Shown here: positions 29,770-40,840 of the stretch, one piece after another | How the letters are laid out: each line of letters begins with the position of its first letter | Numbering within the stretch: position 1 is the first letter of the stretch | Assembly (NCBI GenBank): GCA_018136815.1 | Contig: CM030939.1 | Span: 4,643,419 to 4,707,418, forward strand | Source of the DNA: Isochrysis galbana | Taxonomy: Eukaryota > Haptophyta > Isochrysidales > Isochrysidaceae | Direction: 5' to 3' | DNA length: 64,000 nucleotides | The notes under the pieces: model-generated | The model's database searches: none | What the model saw: only the letters and a program-made list of their open reading frames with translations | What the model was told of the DNA's origin: nothing | Program-made: the position numbers and the translations under genes

Positions 29770-32339
29770 TCAATCTTCTATTTCGCCTCCATCGCTCTCG
29801 TCCGCGTATCGTTCAGGGTTGTAGTTGGTCTTCAGGCACAACAAATCTTCGGTGATCTCTGCGAGCTCATCCGCTCCCCAGTGCGCCGCATACCTTCGCT
29901 CCACAGCCCGTCTCTGCTCGGCCCACATGTCGCACACACGTTCTACGAGCGGCCCGATTGCTGGCGTGGACTGGATCGCCGCTGTCGCCGGTAGTGTCAT
30001 CACCTCGTCTCCTGACTGCCGCCTGGCAAAGACCCTCGGCTCATGCGAGGGGGCGGCCGGCCTGATCTCGCCTTCGCAGCTAAGGTCGGGGGCGAAAAAC
30101 TGTGGAAAGGGCAACGGTAGCGCAAGCGGGGTGGCGCGAGCGAAGAGCGACGTGTTGGTATTGCTGCCGCAAGGGAGGAGGCGCGGGATGACATCGATGA
30201 TGGCCTCCGGCTCTGACGGGAAGCCCAGGATTGATACACTCTGCGCAAACGCGGAGACCTGGGACGGTGGGAGCGACCACGGTGACAGGGGCACCAGGTG
30301 CGACGACGGCGCGACGGCTCCGCCTCGCGGTATTCTCCATGAGCGCCGGCCGGCGACGTCAGGTGCGCCGAGCACCGGTGGCGGTAACGGGAGCCCGAGG
30401 ATTGGGCACGCGAGGTTGAAGCGGGGCGCCGCCTGCAAACCGCAGAGCAAACGGTGAATGCCTCCTCGATCAGGGCCGCGAGAGCGGAACGGCAGGGTAG
30501 CGACGTCGAGCCACGCAGCGCTCAGCGCAGATGTGTGATATCGCAGCGACTCGTCCACCTATTGGGGCCAACGTTGGGCAGGAGCGCCCTTGGAGGCTGA
30601 AATCCGTTCGGCCACAGTGGCTCAACGAGGCAGGGTGTGAATTTTGCTGACGCGCTGCACTCGCAGCAGTTGCCGCCTACGCATGGCCATGCACACCTGC
30701 ACCAGCGGTGGATACCGCAGTTCCACGTCAGTCTCGTGGCCGGGCATTGGCACGTATAGCGTCCGTAGCTCGCCAAAGGCCGTCAAACCGAGCACATCAT
30801 TGAGGGCGCTCAAGGCGGCGGCGTGCGGAGGCGCCTGATCCTCCGGAGGCTATGGGAGGCGAGAAGGATATTGCGGTGAGTCGATGAGCAGGGCGTGGAA
30901 TTGCGGTGGTGATGGCGGTCACGGTGGCGGCGTGGGCGACACATGACTGAGGATGGCGACGCGCCGGCGACGACTCGCAGAGCTCTTGGTCACCTGTGCA
31001 GGAGTGGTTCCAAAGCCGAAGATAAGGCATGGCGCGTTGGTCATCTCGTCGCGTATGCGTGTGAGCAATGCATGCCCCAGACCACCGAATGAAGAATCGA
31101 CGTCGGCCAGCAAGTGAATGCCTGTGAACATGGAGTCAACCACAGGACGGACCATCAGACCGACAAGAAGGAGATGCGTGTGATGAACTCTTGTCATAGC
31201 CGTCTATGCAACATCCATACCACGTAGCTGCGGGTGCGCTCACATGCCGGCCGACGGAAAGGACACCGCCCCAACGCCTCTCAAGACTGGCCCTTTGTTT
31301 GCTCACATCCGCTAGCGCACCTTGCGGTGAGTCGCACTCTTCCAAGAACCGGCGAGTGCGATCCAAGAGGCCAAGCGAGTCGGTGTCAAGAGCGCCGTCC
31401 TACTCACGCAGGATGGGGAATGAGCGGAGGCCTGACAGCAGTTGACACCTCAACCCCCAGCTGCGCATCACGCGCGGGTCGCAGCGGGTGCAAAGCATAA
31501 GAACATCTCCGCCGATTGCCCAGCTCAATCTTGGAGCATACCTCTCGCTTCATGATCTCCTCACCGTCAGTCCAGACGTCGAAGTCAGAAAAGTTGTGCA
31601 AGTGAGCTCGCAGCGGCGCGATGGAGCGATGGTGGAGCTGAGCCTGCAGGTAGTCCGACCAGTTGACCACACTCGACTCAAAGTCGAAAGACGGCGCCAT
31701 CGCCGGCGGCTGAGCGTCGGTACTTGGTGCTGTCACGGCATCGTCAGCGACGCGTAGTCGCTTTGTCCCAGCATCCACTTCCGAAAGCGCACACATCGTG
31801 GCTGTGTGGCCACGGGTGTGCTGCCGCCTCCGCGAGGTGTACGACGTGTCGTCTTCGTCGTCGTCCCCGCTGCACTCCTCGTACTCCTCCTCGTCATCCT
31901 CCTCACCGTAGCCTCTCGTCCCCTCCTCCTGCCCCCATTCTTCCCCGACCGTCTGCGCGTCGTACAGCGAGCGGACAAACGGTGACGGCTCGCGCGGCTC
32001 CATCACGATGGTGCTCACCTGTGCGCCCCAAGCGAGCGGGTCGACGGGCGGGAGCTCTACAGCCTCGGCGTCGGATGGCGTGCCCGCCGTAGGCACGCGC
32101 CTCCCCTGCGCGCCCAGCGAGCCAAAGGCCTCTGCACGATCAGAGAGCACCAGCCGTGGCGTGCGGCGTCCGCCGGCGACAGAGCGGTAGAGCACATCCG
32201 GCTGAGCGGCACGTGGGTCGAGAATGGGAGCGCCGTCATCTCGGATCTCTGGGTGGAGCGTGTCATCCTGAAAGTTCCAGAAGTGGGTGCCGCTCCAGCA
32301 CGAGTGAGGGCCAAGCTGCAGTGTGACCACCTCGTGCAT
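29770..32339 (-). CDS. MSTO1: Misato homologue (tubulin-like, DML1/MSTO1 family)
   Basis: Five exons: 31542..32339, 31321..31399, 30994..31121, 30697..30849, 29770..30558; phases agree, 648 aa. The start HEVVTLQLGPHSCWSGTHFW followed by NFQD is the diagnostic Misato segment I. Also seen are a YGEEDDEEEYEE acidic stretch, VVNWSDYLQAQLHHRSIAPL, LLDRTRRFLEECDSPQGIHL, the tubulin-like DVDSSFGGLGHALLTRIRDE and the C-terminal WGADELAEITEDL. In animals and yeast the family affects mitochondrial distribution and morphology and chromosome segregation; the location is cytosolic or at the mitochondrial surface. Residues 110-190 form a poorly conserved insert. A purine-rich (plus strand) tract separates it from the divergent MYND gene. 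Confidence 0.92.
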
Positions 32340-33000
32340 TGGCGCCGTCCAGCGGGGGGGGGAGGGGGGCTGGGGGGCTGTAGAGAGAGTGGGAAGGGGG
32401 GGGGGTTAGACTGGAAGAGGGGGGTGTAAGGAGAGAGAGGAGGGAGAGAGGCTCGCGCGCTGTGGAGAAGAGGGAGGGAGGAGAGGTGGGGGAGGGAGAG
32501 ATCTCTTTTTTCGCGGGAGAAGAGATAGATCGAGAGGAAAGATACCTCACCCGCTTCCCCCCCCCCCCCATTTCCCCATTTTCCCCTTCAATCGATCTCT
32601 GAAATCGTCTGCTTTTCCCTATTATATATTACTCGTTCACAGTTCCATTCATCTGTCCCTTGGGGGAGCCACTGCCCCGTTTTCGGGGGGAATCCCATGA
32701 ACCCCATGATCAGAGCGACGTGGAAGAGAGAGAGGGCGGGTGGGGAAAGAAGAGAGAGATAGGAGAGGCGAGAGACAAGAAGCGGGAGGCAGCACGGAGG
32801 AGACGGAGAGAGAGAGGCTAAAATAATGATGGAGAGGGGGGGGGGGGGCAAGGGGGACCTCCACGAGAGGTGTGAATACGATGAAAAAGAGAAAGAGGAG
32901 AGGAGAGGAAAGGGGGGGGGGGGGAGGGGGGGTCGGCAGCAATCGGGGAGGGGGGGACGAAGGGGGAGGGGAGGAGGAGAGCGTGGCAGGCGGGCGTGAG
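32340..33000. promoter_or_regulatory. Shared homopurine region between Misato and MYND genes
   Basis: The 661 bp between two divergent start codons is almost all purine on the plus strand from 32350 to 32520 and 32715 to 32990 (G-runs and GAGA), split by an AT-richer segment at 32580-32660. No TATA box was identified with confidence. It must contain both promoters. Confidence 0.6.
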
Positions 33001-34273
33001 ATGGAGCGTCTGATGCACCAGACGTCGGTCGACGGATCGCTCTCTGGCTCCGATGAGCAGATCGAGGCGATGATGCAGGAGCACTTTGGGCCCAAACTGA
33101 GTGGCAGACAGGAGACGGCCCATGAGAGGACTGCCCGCGGACTGCGGCAGCTCGAGGAGCTCCACTCAATCGAGGGGGCGCCTCCCATCCGGTGGAGTCA
33201 TCAGTGCCTCAACCACGCGCCGGCTCGTCGCATCGCACCACCGCTCTGCTTCGCCTGCGGTGCAGAAGGCGCCAAGTCTGCGTGCGCCAAGTGCGTTGTC
33301 GCTCGGTACTGTACGCGCGAATGCCAGGTTGCCGACTGGAAGGCGCGGCACAAGCAAGGGTGCGCTGCTTTCAAGACGCTCGGGGTGGCGCAGAAATTCG
33401 CCGACGCCGTCTCCGCAGGCTCCGCCACCGACGCGCTTGTCGGGAAAATGCGGCTGTACGCCTTCCCGTTTGCTATCCAGAGCTTGCGTACTGCTGGCAG
33501 AGGCTTCGTCTTCTTGCAATCGGACACCTCGCTAGATGTGCTGAGCCTGCCCACGGGATCGCCACCCATCGATTGCGCCGGACGCCCTCTCGTGCAGGTG
33601 CACCGCTCGCCTCATCTCTGCCGCGCTTCCGACCGCCATTCTCCAACCTACGGCCAGAGGGGCCCTGTGAACGACTTGTCCAATATGCACCAGTCCAGTG
33701 CCTCACGCCCTCCCTCAATCCCTTGGCTGTGGGCGCCTAACAGGCACGCTGCGTGCTCATGCACTACGTCACTCTGGAGGAGTTTGACACAGAAATCTCC
33801 CAGGCGTTGCCAGCCCTGTTGCCAGCCAGACGGGCCCTCGTTGAAGCAATCGACAAGTATGATGACGCTAGCGAGGCGGTACGCCAAATTCACGCCCCCA
33901 CCCCCACTCCACCCATGCGCCCATGCCCCTCGAGATGGCGCGGGGCCGCCAGTTTGGTGGCTCACACTCTGCCAGGTCGAATGGGGAGCGCCCTTATCAG
34001 CCACATGGCGCGCTCCTCAAGTCCTACGGCAGCCTTTGAATCCGACCTCGGCGATGTGTCAGACACACCAGAAGCTCCGCCCTCTAGTCCACCCTCTGCC
34101 CTCTGCTTGCCATCTAGGTGTTGCTCGTGCACTTTGGCCCATCTCCCGACAATTCCTTCACGGGCGTCGCAATCGCTCCGCTGGCGCCCGATGTTGCTGT
34201 CTGCCGCGCAATGGGTGCGGAGTATGCGGGTAAGGATGCCTTGCAGATCGATCTGGACGATCTCGGCATGTAG
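33001..34273 (+). CDS. MYND-type zinc-finger protein
   Basis: Three exons: 33001..33597, 33744..33878, 34118..34273, all phase 0, 295 aa. The MYND finger spans about residues 80-117: CFACGAEGAKSACAKC, YCTRECQVADWKARH, KQGC, with the Cys/His spacing that binds two zinc ions. These fingers mediate protein-protein contacts, often with proline-rich peptides. A helical N-terminus (MERLMHQ start) precedes it; after it come FPFAIQSLRTAGRGFVFLQS, YVTLEEFDTEISQALPALLP and a C-terminal FTGVAIAPLAPD, unassigned. I start at ATG 33001 because upstream codons are poly-Gly/Glu low complexity. The last 40 nt of coding sequence are imperfectly duplicated just downstream. Confidence 0.87.
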
Positions 34274-34385
34274 CTAAGGGATGCCGGGCCGTCGCATGAA
34301 TGGTGGCAAACGAATGCCTTGTGCAGATCAATCTGGACGCAGCCGGCATGTAGCTCAGGGACCGACCATTGCATGAATTGAAAAA
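34235..34385 (+). repeat. Imperfect tandem duplication of the MYND gene 3' end
   Basis: GATGCCTTGCAGATCGATCT to GTCGCATGAATGG (34235-34303) is repeated with substitutions and small indels from 34313 (AATGCCTTGTGCAGATCAAT to TTGCATGAATTG). Both units contain GGCATGTAGCT, so the stop codon is duplicated. Confidence 0.85.
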
Positions 34386-36184
34386 AAATGTGATCACGCT
34401 GGATGCGATGCACGTCAGTGCATATTTCCTATCTACTGGTATGATGTAGGGCGCGGATCGGCCAAACGACCCACCGCGAGGATCAGCGTTAGCGCCACGA
34501 GTGCACCCGCGACCCGAGAGAGCTTGCCCATGCAAAAAACTTTTTAATGTTCTCGACTCGCGCGCAGCATTGCGATGTCTGATGTCTCTTTGTAGCCACG
34601 CCCGTTCCCCCCACCTTCCCTTACTTCCCGCCTTGTTGCATCTCCCCTTGTCCTGTACTTAGGCTTAGGGGCCCAGGCTGTGGAGGTGGTGGGTCCGAGC
34701 GGGGTGCACCTGCCCCCAGCGGTATGGTTCCTGACTTCCTCTTGTGCCTCTGGGTGGCCTGCTTCTGTATGGTGTCTCGATTGTTACGGTTACGGTGTAC
34801 GGTGGCGTCGAGTAATCCGGGGTTGGTTATCGATTCCCGTCGTGAGGGGGTCTTTTGTCGCGGTTTATCGTCACCTTTCAGGCGAGTTTCTCTGTGAGGT
34901 CTAGTGCCTGCGCCACTAGCCCGAAGTTGGTATTCATATTTAGCTTACCCTTGTCGTCTTCTGCGAAGATGAGGGTGCTAAGTTCTAGTGTCTAGTGGAG
35001 TTTTGCGTTTGGGTTTTCTACCGTGGGCAGCCGTGCGTGTACGTACGAGGCTATGAATGAGTGCCCGGCGAAGATAGGCTCCTTCCCCTGCACGCTTACG
35101 AGAGTTGTAAACCTAATGAACGTGGACTCGAGGATCGGTATGTATGTAGAGAGCGTGCCCTAGCCCTAGCGGGGCGCGTCATTGGGTAGATTGTTTGAAG
35201 CGTACTTCAGGAGGAAGGTACCGGCCGCCTTTGAATTGCTCTCGCTTCTCGCATTCCTTCGCCTAGCCATGTGGTTTTCATGCTTTCACGCCGCGAAACC
35301 GCGAAACCCCTCGCCCTTAGCCGCCTCATCAGTGCCGGCAGCAATGGCAGTGGGCGCGCGGGGGGGGGAAAGCCGTTGTGGGCCTGGCCCCCCTACGGCT
35401 ACGGTGTCGCCATTCTTGAATCTTGGCGTTGGCGTGACCGCGCTGCGCTGCGCTCGTTCGCGCGCGCACGCGGCACAGGCCGCTATGCTCGGTAATTGTT
35501 ATCAAATGCGCGCCGCTACTACTACTACTAATCCCAATCCCGTCCCTCTGTCCACGTTCGGTAAGCACAAATGTCACATGCAAAAGAGTAATTGTAATTA
35601 AAATAAATATAGTGATAGCGTCCAGCAAGCCAAGCCAGTGACTGAAAGGCGCTCAGCGCTAGCTAGAGGCACACGCGCGAGCGGGAGAAGTGCAACAGCT
35701 AGCGAAGTAGAGCGCACCGCAGGCGCGGCTAGCGCAAAGCACATATGCATCCATACCATCAACCGCATGCGTGCAGAGGAAGAAAGCGTCGATGAAGTAC
35801 TGAAAGTCACATCGGCAGCTGTACACAGCTCCGTGACAGCGGCACCGCGTGACCACGCGTCGTATGGCGCAATCAATGGTGGGAAAGGGGTTAGCAGAGC
35901 AGACGGGCGCCATTTACCAACGGCTTTGGCGCAGTCGCGAGTCCACCAACTACTGGTAGTGTCTATCACCAAGAGTAGCGTTGGAAGCAGCGCTGTACTG
36001 AGAACCGCCCAAGTTAGCGCACAAGTGGAGAGCCGAGATCTTCAAGCTGGCTCAACGTGCGTCAAGGACAATGATAGATTCAAGCTCGAGTCTTCCCTTG
36101 TGCGCCCCCCTTGCTCAACCTCCTCTCGCCCCCGCCCGTCCCCGGCCATCTCGCACAACTTGAGCAGATTCTAGACCATGGAGA
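34274..36184. other. Intergenic region with an R7 copy
   Basis: 34536-34760 is an R7 copy (AACTTTTTAATGTTCTCGAC start). 34900-35600 has no recognised feature beyond a G-run (35361) and (TAC)n at 35517-35528. 35640-36170 is single-copy-looking DNA with open frames on both strands, none with recognisable content; it is 3'-flanking DNA of the sterol SDR gene. Confidence 0.5.
34536..34760 (+). repeat. Dispersed repeat family R7, copy 3
   Basis: AAAAAACTTTTTAATGTTCT then CGACTCGCGCGCAG, followed by GTAGCCACGCCC, also present at 23370; its body aligns loosely with 6660-6860. Confidence 0.6.
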
Positions 36185-37798
36185 CTAGTTGGACTTATCG
36201 CTCCCTTGGCGGCGCCCTGCTGCTGTACCAGCAGCCTGATAGTCAATTTTCTTCTGGGAACCATCCGATATGCCCGTGATGCCAGCCGTAGCGTCGAAAG
36301 TCGGCAGCCAGTTTTCCTTGAACCTATTGAATAGGGGGCGGGTGTAAACGGAACGAGCGTGGCCATATAGGAAGCATCGTCCCCCCCCCCCCCCCCCCCC
36401 TTCTGGTCCCGGCACTGGATGAGGCGATTGTGCGAGATGCCTCTCGGCGTGCACGCACCATTCCAGAGTGTCAGGCCAACCAACGCTGTATGGAACGATC
36501 GGCTCATACTTCAGGTCCTTTTTCGCAGCGTCGATGATAAACCATCGGTGCATTGTCAACACCTGCACGAGATCCGGAAAGGTGCACCTTGAATACTTCA
36601 GCGCACCACATGCATGACGCCACAGGTCCTCGAACATGACATCGACCTTGGTGGCAGCTCACCTTCACATTGAAGCGGTTGAGCTTCATTGTTGTGCCGA
36701 TCATCCAGCCAATGAACTCAGCGATGTAAGCGAGGACAACCAGCAGCGGCAGCGGTAGCTTGATCTTCTCCCAGAGAGAAGTGAAGCCCATGGCCACACA
36801 GGCCTCATCTATTGTTTCCCAGAGCCGTGCATAGCCTTGCGGATGCGGATGTGTGTCGCCATCCGTCACAATGTAGAACTTGCCATTGGCCGGGGATCCC
36901 TTGTACAAAGCCTGCTCCGCAATGATGAGTCCATGGGCGTAATTATCAATGTGAGTGAAGCAGATGCGATTTTGGCCGTTGCCAAAGATGCGAAGGCGGC
37001 CGGTGCCGCCTGCCTCAAGGATATTCGGCAGGAAGAGGTTGTCGCGCGGGCCGTACACTTGGTGCGGAGCCAGGGCGCATGTGAAGAGCGTGTCGTCTGA
37101 TGCTGACGTGATCGCCATCTCTCCCATCGCCTTCGTTTCAGCGTAGAGCTGCAGATAACGCTTCTGATCGAGCAAGGAAGGACACCGAGTCAGCGCGCGG
37201 AGGAGACGAGCATCCCTGCCGGGAGCGCACGTGCAGCTTCAAGCTCAGAGCGTCGTCCGACGCGCAACCCTGACGCGGGCCTGCGACGCAGCATGTGTGC
37301 GGCGTAGCGGCAAACCTGCGGCAGTTTTGGCATTTCGTCCTCTGTTAGCCCATCGACATCGGACCCGTCGAAGCGGGTCGAGGGCGATGAGGACATGACG
37401 ATCTTGCGCACCCCCGCCTTGCGGCATGCGCGCAGTACGTTGAGCGAGCCCTCGTAGTTCACATCGAAGTAGAGCTGGCGCGGGTGGAAGGGTCCAACGG
37501 CGGCCGCGTTGTGCCAAACACAATCGGCTCCGGCCACCAGCTTGTCGACCGTCTCCTCGTCGCACACGTCGCCCGTGATGTACTGAATGCGAGGGTGGCT
37601 CCACGCAGTGGGCGGAGGTGGCACCACGTCCAGGCTGCGTACCTCGCGAGCGCCGCGCTCGATGAGCATCTCGACGAGGCGTGCGCCGACGAAGCCTGTC
37701 CCGCCCGTCACCACGCATACCTTGGGCACCGGCGGCCGCTTCTTCGCGCTCGCCTCTAGCTGGACGCGCGTGAGGAACGGCGAGCGGTCGGCGCCCAT
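36185..37798 (-). CDS. Sterol-4-carboxylate 3-dehydrogenase-like SDR (3-beta-HSD family)
   Basis: Four exons: 37316..37798, 36663..37163, 36459..36562, 36185..36323; phases agree, 408 aa. Extended-SDR Rossmann motif VCVVTGGTGFVGARLVEML; DVVPP; ITGDVCDEETV; WHNAAAVGPFH; GVRKIVMSSSPS; the catalytic Tyr-Lys in LQLYAETKAMGE; then VYGPRDNLFLPNIL, FTHIDNYAHGLIIAE and the C-terminal TMHRWFIIDAAKKDLKYEP and EWFKENWLP. A hydrophobic segment near residues 290-310 (LPLPLLVVLAYIAEFIGW) suggests membrane association. Family members (NSDHL, ERG26) oxidatively decarboxylate C4-carboxysterols at the ER during C4 demethylation; that role is inferred. Intron 3 contains a 20-nt C-run (plus strand). The GTG 9 nt upstream of ATG 37798 is less likely as the start. 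Confidence 0.88.
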
Positions 37799-37861
37799 TG
37801 CACCCACCCACCACGGATTCCCCCCCTTCGTCCCCCCTCTCCCCTTCCCCCTCCTTCCCTG

Positions 37862-37904
<43 letters not shown>

Positions 37905-38261
37905 TCTCGTCTCGCGAGAAAGAGAGCGGCGGCTCTCCTTGAATACCGAGGGGGGATGGAGGCTGAGGAGCTCGGGAGCTTCTTAATCTTCTACCGCCTA
38001 GAGCACGCCTGTTTCTACCTTTATACCTCCTGCCGGTGGGACCCCCCTCCCTCCGCCTCCGCTGCGGACGGACTCGTGCGTCTCGGCGAAGGGACAGACG
38101 GACCGAGTGGCAGGGAGGGGAGGGGGGGGGAGGGAAGGGCAGAGAGAGGGGGGGAGGAGAAGTGACGGGGCAGAAGGAGAGAGGAAGAGGGAGGAAGGGG
38201 AGGAGGGAAGGAGAGAGAGGAGAAGGGGGAGAAGGCGAAGGTACGCGAGCAATATTCACCT
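37799..38261. promoter_or_regulatory. Divergent promoter region with CT and GA tracts
   Basis: 463 bp between the sterol SDR and ECHDC1-like starts. (CT)n on the plus strand at 37868-37901 sits near the SDR start and GA/G-rich DNA at 38105-38240 abuts the ECHDC1-like start, so each coding strand carries a purine tract near its 5' end. No other element was identified. Confidence 0.6.
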
Positions 38262-39210
38262 ATGCCTCGACTGCCCTCGTTCACCAAGCAGCTCGCCTCG
38301 CTCCGCGTGCCTGGCTCTGTCTCTCTTGCGACTGAGGTGCGCACGGGCGTTGCGCGCCTCACACTCCGCAATGCCGAGCGGCGCAATGCGCTCTCCGGCC
38401 CGATGATGGTGCAGCTCGATGAAGCGGTTCGCTCGCTCGAGAGCTGGCATGAAGGGAGGGTCCTCCTGCTCTCCGGCGAGGGAGGCCACTTCTGTTCGGG
38501 TGCAGACTTGGGCACAGTACGGCAGGCAATCGACACGCCAGAACGCGGCGCTCTTATGTCGCGGTTCATGACCGAAGTGCTCGACAGGCTGCGAAACCTG
38601 CCGTTGCTTTCGGTCGCAGCTATTGATGGTGCTGCAGTGGGTGGTGGTGCTGAGCTCTGTACAGCGGCGGATATCCGAGTTGTCTCTTCAAATGCCAGGA
38701 TTAAGTTTGTCCACACACGTTTAGGTGCGGCTCCGGGGTGGGGTGGTGCAGCTAGGCTTGTGCAGGAAGTTGGGCGTGCGACCGCCCTCAGGTTGCTGCT
38801 GCACTCGGAAACGATCGACGCAGAAAATGCAGTCCGCATCGGTCTGGCTCACGCTGCAGGCGTGGAGGGTGAATCGGCGGTAGATGTAGCCATCCGCACC
38901 ATCGTTGGTCCTTCTCTTGAGGTGCGTATCCGACGCGAAGCATGGGCATCTGGGTATCACGGTGTTGCGATGGCGCAATTGCACACCCTCTCAAACGACT
39001 GTGCCAGGACCACCATCTCACACGCCCCTCGCTTGTTATCGCTAGGCATCGGCATCCGCCGAATCGATGCGAGCGATCAAGCGCCAAGTGGCCGAGAGCA
39101 GTAAACTCCCGTCTGATGTTCTGCGCGAACAAACGCGGCTATTCACGCCGCTATGGGGCGCGGGCGCGAACCGTGATGCCGTGCACGCCAAAACGAAACC
39201 CGCCTCTTGA
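38262..39210 (+). CDS. ECHDC1-like crotonase (probable ethylmalonyl-CoA decarboxylase)
   Basis: Two exons, 38262..38921 and 39046..39210, phase 0, 274 aa. Crotonase-fold markers: GVARLTLRNAERRNALSGPM, the oxyanion-hole segments GGHFCSGADLG (about residue 75) and AAIDGAAVGGGAEL (about 120-133), then RIKFVHTRLGAAPGWGGAAR. The second exon supplies the helical C-terminus (LPSDVLREQTRLFTPLWGAG) expected of the family; reading through the intron instead gives an unrelated tail. The GWGG segment and the final E-x-x-LF-x-x-LW pattern point to ECHDC1, which removes the abnormal product ethylmalonyl-CoA in a metabolite-repair role. Other enoyl-CoA hydratase/isomerase activities remain possible. No targeting signal is obvious. 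Confidence 0.87.
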
Positions 39211-40094
39211 CTACCTTTTAGCGTTCCGTGATGTCCATGCGTGGGCACCATGGCTCCGGGGGGGTTCCAACAAGGGTACGTGTTTGTGTGGCCGTCGGAA
39301 CACACCTCTGATCTCGTGGAAAATGAAAATGTGCTTCTCATTAGTCCTTAGTCCTTAGATTTAGATCCTGCCCAGTGATACTCATTACGAGTAGCAAGGA
39401 CAAGGAGCATATCCAAAGATCTCGCGTGATAAAACCTCAATCTTGACTTGGTGAATTTTCACCCGTAGAACCTAGAAGTTAATAGCCCAGTTTGACCGCC
39501 CTACCACTACCACACGCGAGGCGAGACGACTGAACAGGTTTTTTTTTGATTTTTGATTTTCACGTAGCGATGGCACAACCTACAACCTGCAGGAGGTGGC
39601 CCAGTGGCCGGCCCGGCGGCCTCCCCTCTCCCTCCCCCCCCTCCCCCCTCCCCCTCCCCCTCCCCCTCCCCCCCTCCCCCCTCCCCCTCCACCTGCTGCT
39701 GCCTTTCCTGCGCTCCATGCGAATCGCGCGCGAGGGGGGTCATCAAGGCGCCGGTCAAAAAAACAAAAGTCCCTCCCTTCCCCCCCCGTCCTTCCCCCTC
39801 CCCCCCCTCCCCCCCCCTTCCTTCCCCCTCCCCCCCCCCTCCCCCTCCCCCTCCCCCCCCCCCCCCTCTCCCCCGCCCCCCCCCCCCCCCCCGCCGCCGC
39901 CGCCGCGCGGGGGGACCTAAATTACGGACTGCGCCAGAGGCTCATTCCACCCACCACACCCGGTCGGCATGCCGCCTTCCCCCCCGCCTCCTGCTTCTGT
40001 TCGCCCTTGCCGTCCCTGCACCGCGGGTGCGCGCTGCCGAGCCAGCTTTGCGCCAGAGAACTCAGCACACTCCTCCCTCTCTCGCGCAGTCCCC
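39211..40094. promoter_or_regulatory. Intergenic region with poly-C/CT tract upstream of the Lhcf gene
   Basis: 39516-39560 is unremarkable; 39620-39900 is almost pure C with CT, including several runs of 8-16 C, and ends in (CCG)n. The tract ends about 190 nt before the Lhcf ATG. The Pro-rich frames over it are artefacts. Confidence 0.65.
39415..39515 (-). repeat. Dispersed repeat family R6, copy 2 (inverted)
   Basis: Reverse complement of 28545-28640: GTGATAAAACCTCAATCTTG, GACTTGGTGAATTTTCACCC, TAGAAGTTAATAGCCC, GTTTGACCGCCCTACC. It lacks an internal TTGCAAGTCAGAC-type duplication seen in copy 1. Confidence 0.85.
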
Positions 40095-40840
40095 ATGATC
40101 GCTGTCGTTGCTCTCGCTCTCCTCGAGTCCGTCCAGGCCTTCTCGGCCCCGGCCATGAAGGCGGCCCCGACCCGCTCCTCTGCGGTCACCATGTTCTCTG
40201 AGGGAGACCTCGGTGTTCTCCCGCCGCTCGGCGTCTACGATCCGCTCGGCCTCATTGAGACCCGCGACATGCGCCGCTACGAGGTGCGGGCCTGCACAGC
40301 TTGTGTTGTCTGGGTGTGTGCAGAGCACAGGAACGTAATGCTGTGCCAACCAGCATGACTACTGACCGTCGCATCCTTGATGTCTGATCTCAGATCATGG
40401 AGATCAAGCACGGCCGCGCCGCCATGCTTGGCTTCCTTCACGTCATCGCCATCCATGCCGGCATCCGCTTCCCGGGCTACCTCTCGCCTTCCCTCGGCGT
40501 CAAGTTCTCTGATGTTCCGGCCGGCTGCTTTGCCTCGCTCGAGGCTGTCCCCACCTTCGGCTGGCTCCAGATCATGTTCTTCACCTGCATGCAGGAGACT
40601 GGCGCCTCGCCCTTCGCCGAGCCCCAGACGGACGACAAGGAGCCGGGTGACATTGCTGGCATCCCGTGGGTCCGCTACGATGACCCTGAGACCAAGGCCT
40701 TCAAGCTCAACGTTGAGCGCCAGAACGGCCGCGCTGCCATGATGGGCATCCTCGGCTGCTTCGTTCACGAGCTCCTTGGCGTCGACGCGCTCTACCCTAC
40801 CGGCGGCCTCGGCGGTGCCGCTCCCCCGGAGATCTTCTAA
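40095..40840 (+). CDS. Fucoxanthin-chlorophyll a/c binding protein (Lhcf type)
   Basis: Two exons, 40095..40283 and 40394..40840, phase 0, 211 aa. The leader MIAVVALALLESVQAFSAPA is an ER signal peptide with an A-F motif at the predicted cleavage site, followed by a Ser/Thr/basic transit region: the bipartite targeting used for complex red plastids. The mature protein has helix 1 (YEIMEIKHGRAAMLGFLHVI, with the chlorophyll-ligand Glu and the Arg), the loop GYLSPSLGVKFSDVP, helix 2 (GWLQIMFFTCMQETG) and helix 3 (LNVERQNGRAAMMGILGCFV, second Glu-Arg pair). It binds fucoxanthin and chlorophylls a/c in the thylakoid antenna. The 110-nt intron sits just before helix 1. Length is normal for the family. 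Confidence 0.95.

Noticed and set aside
39600-39920. Proline-rich protein upstream of the Lhcf gene
   Set aside because: It is a translation of a poly-C tract; all three frames look alike.
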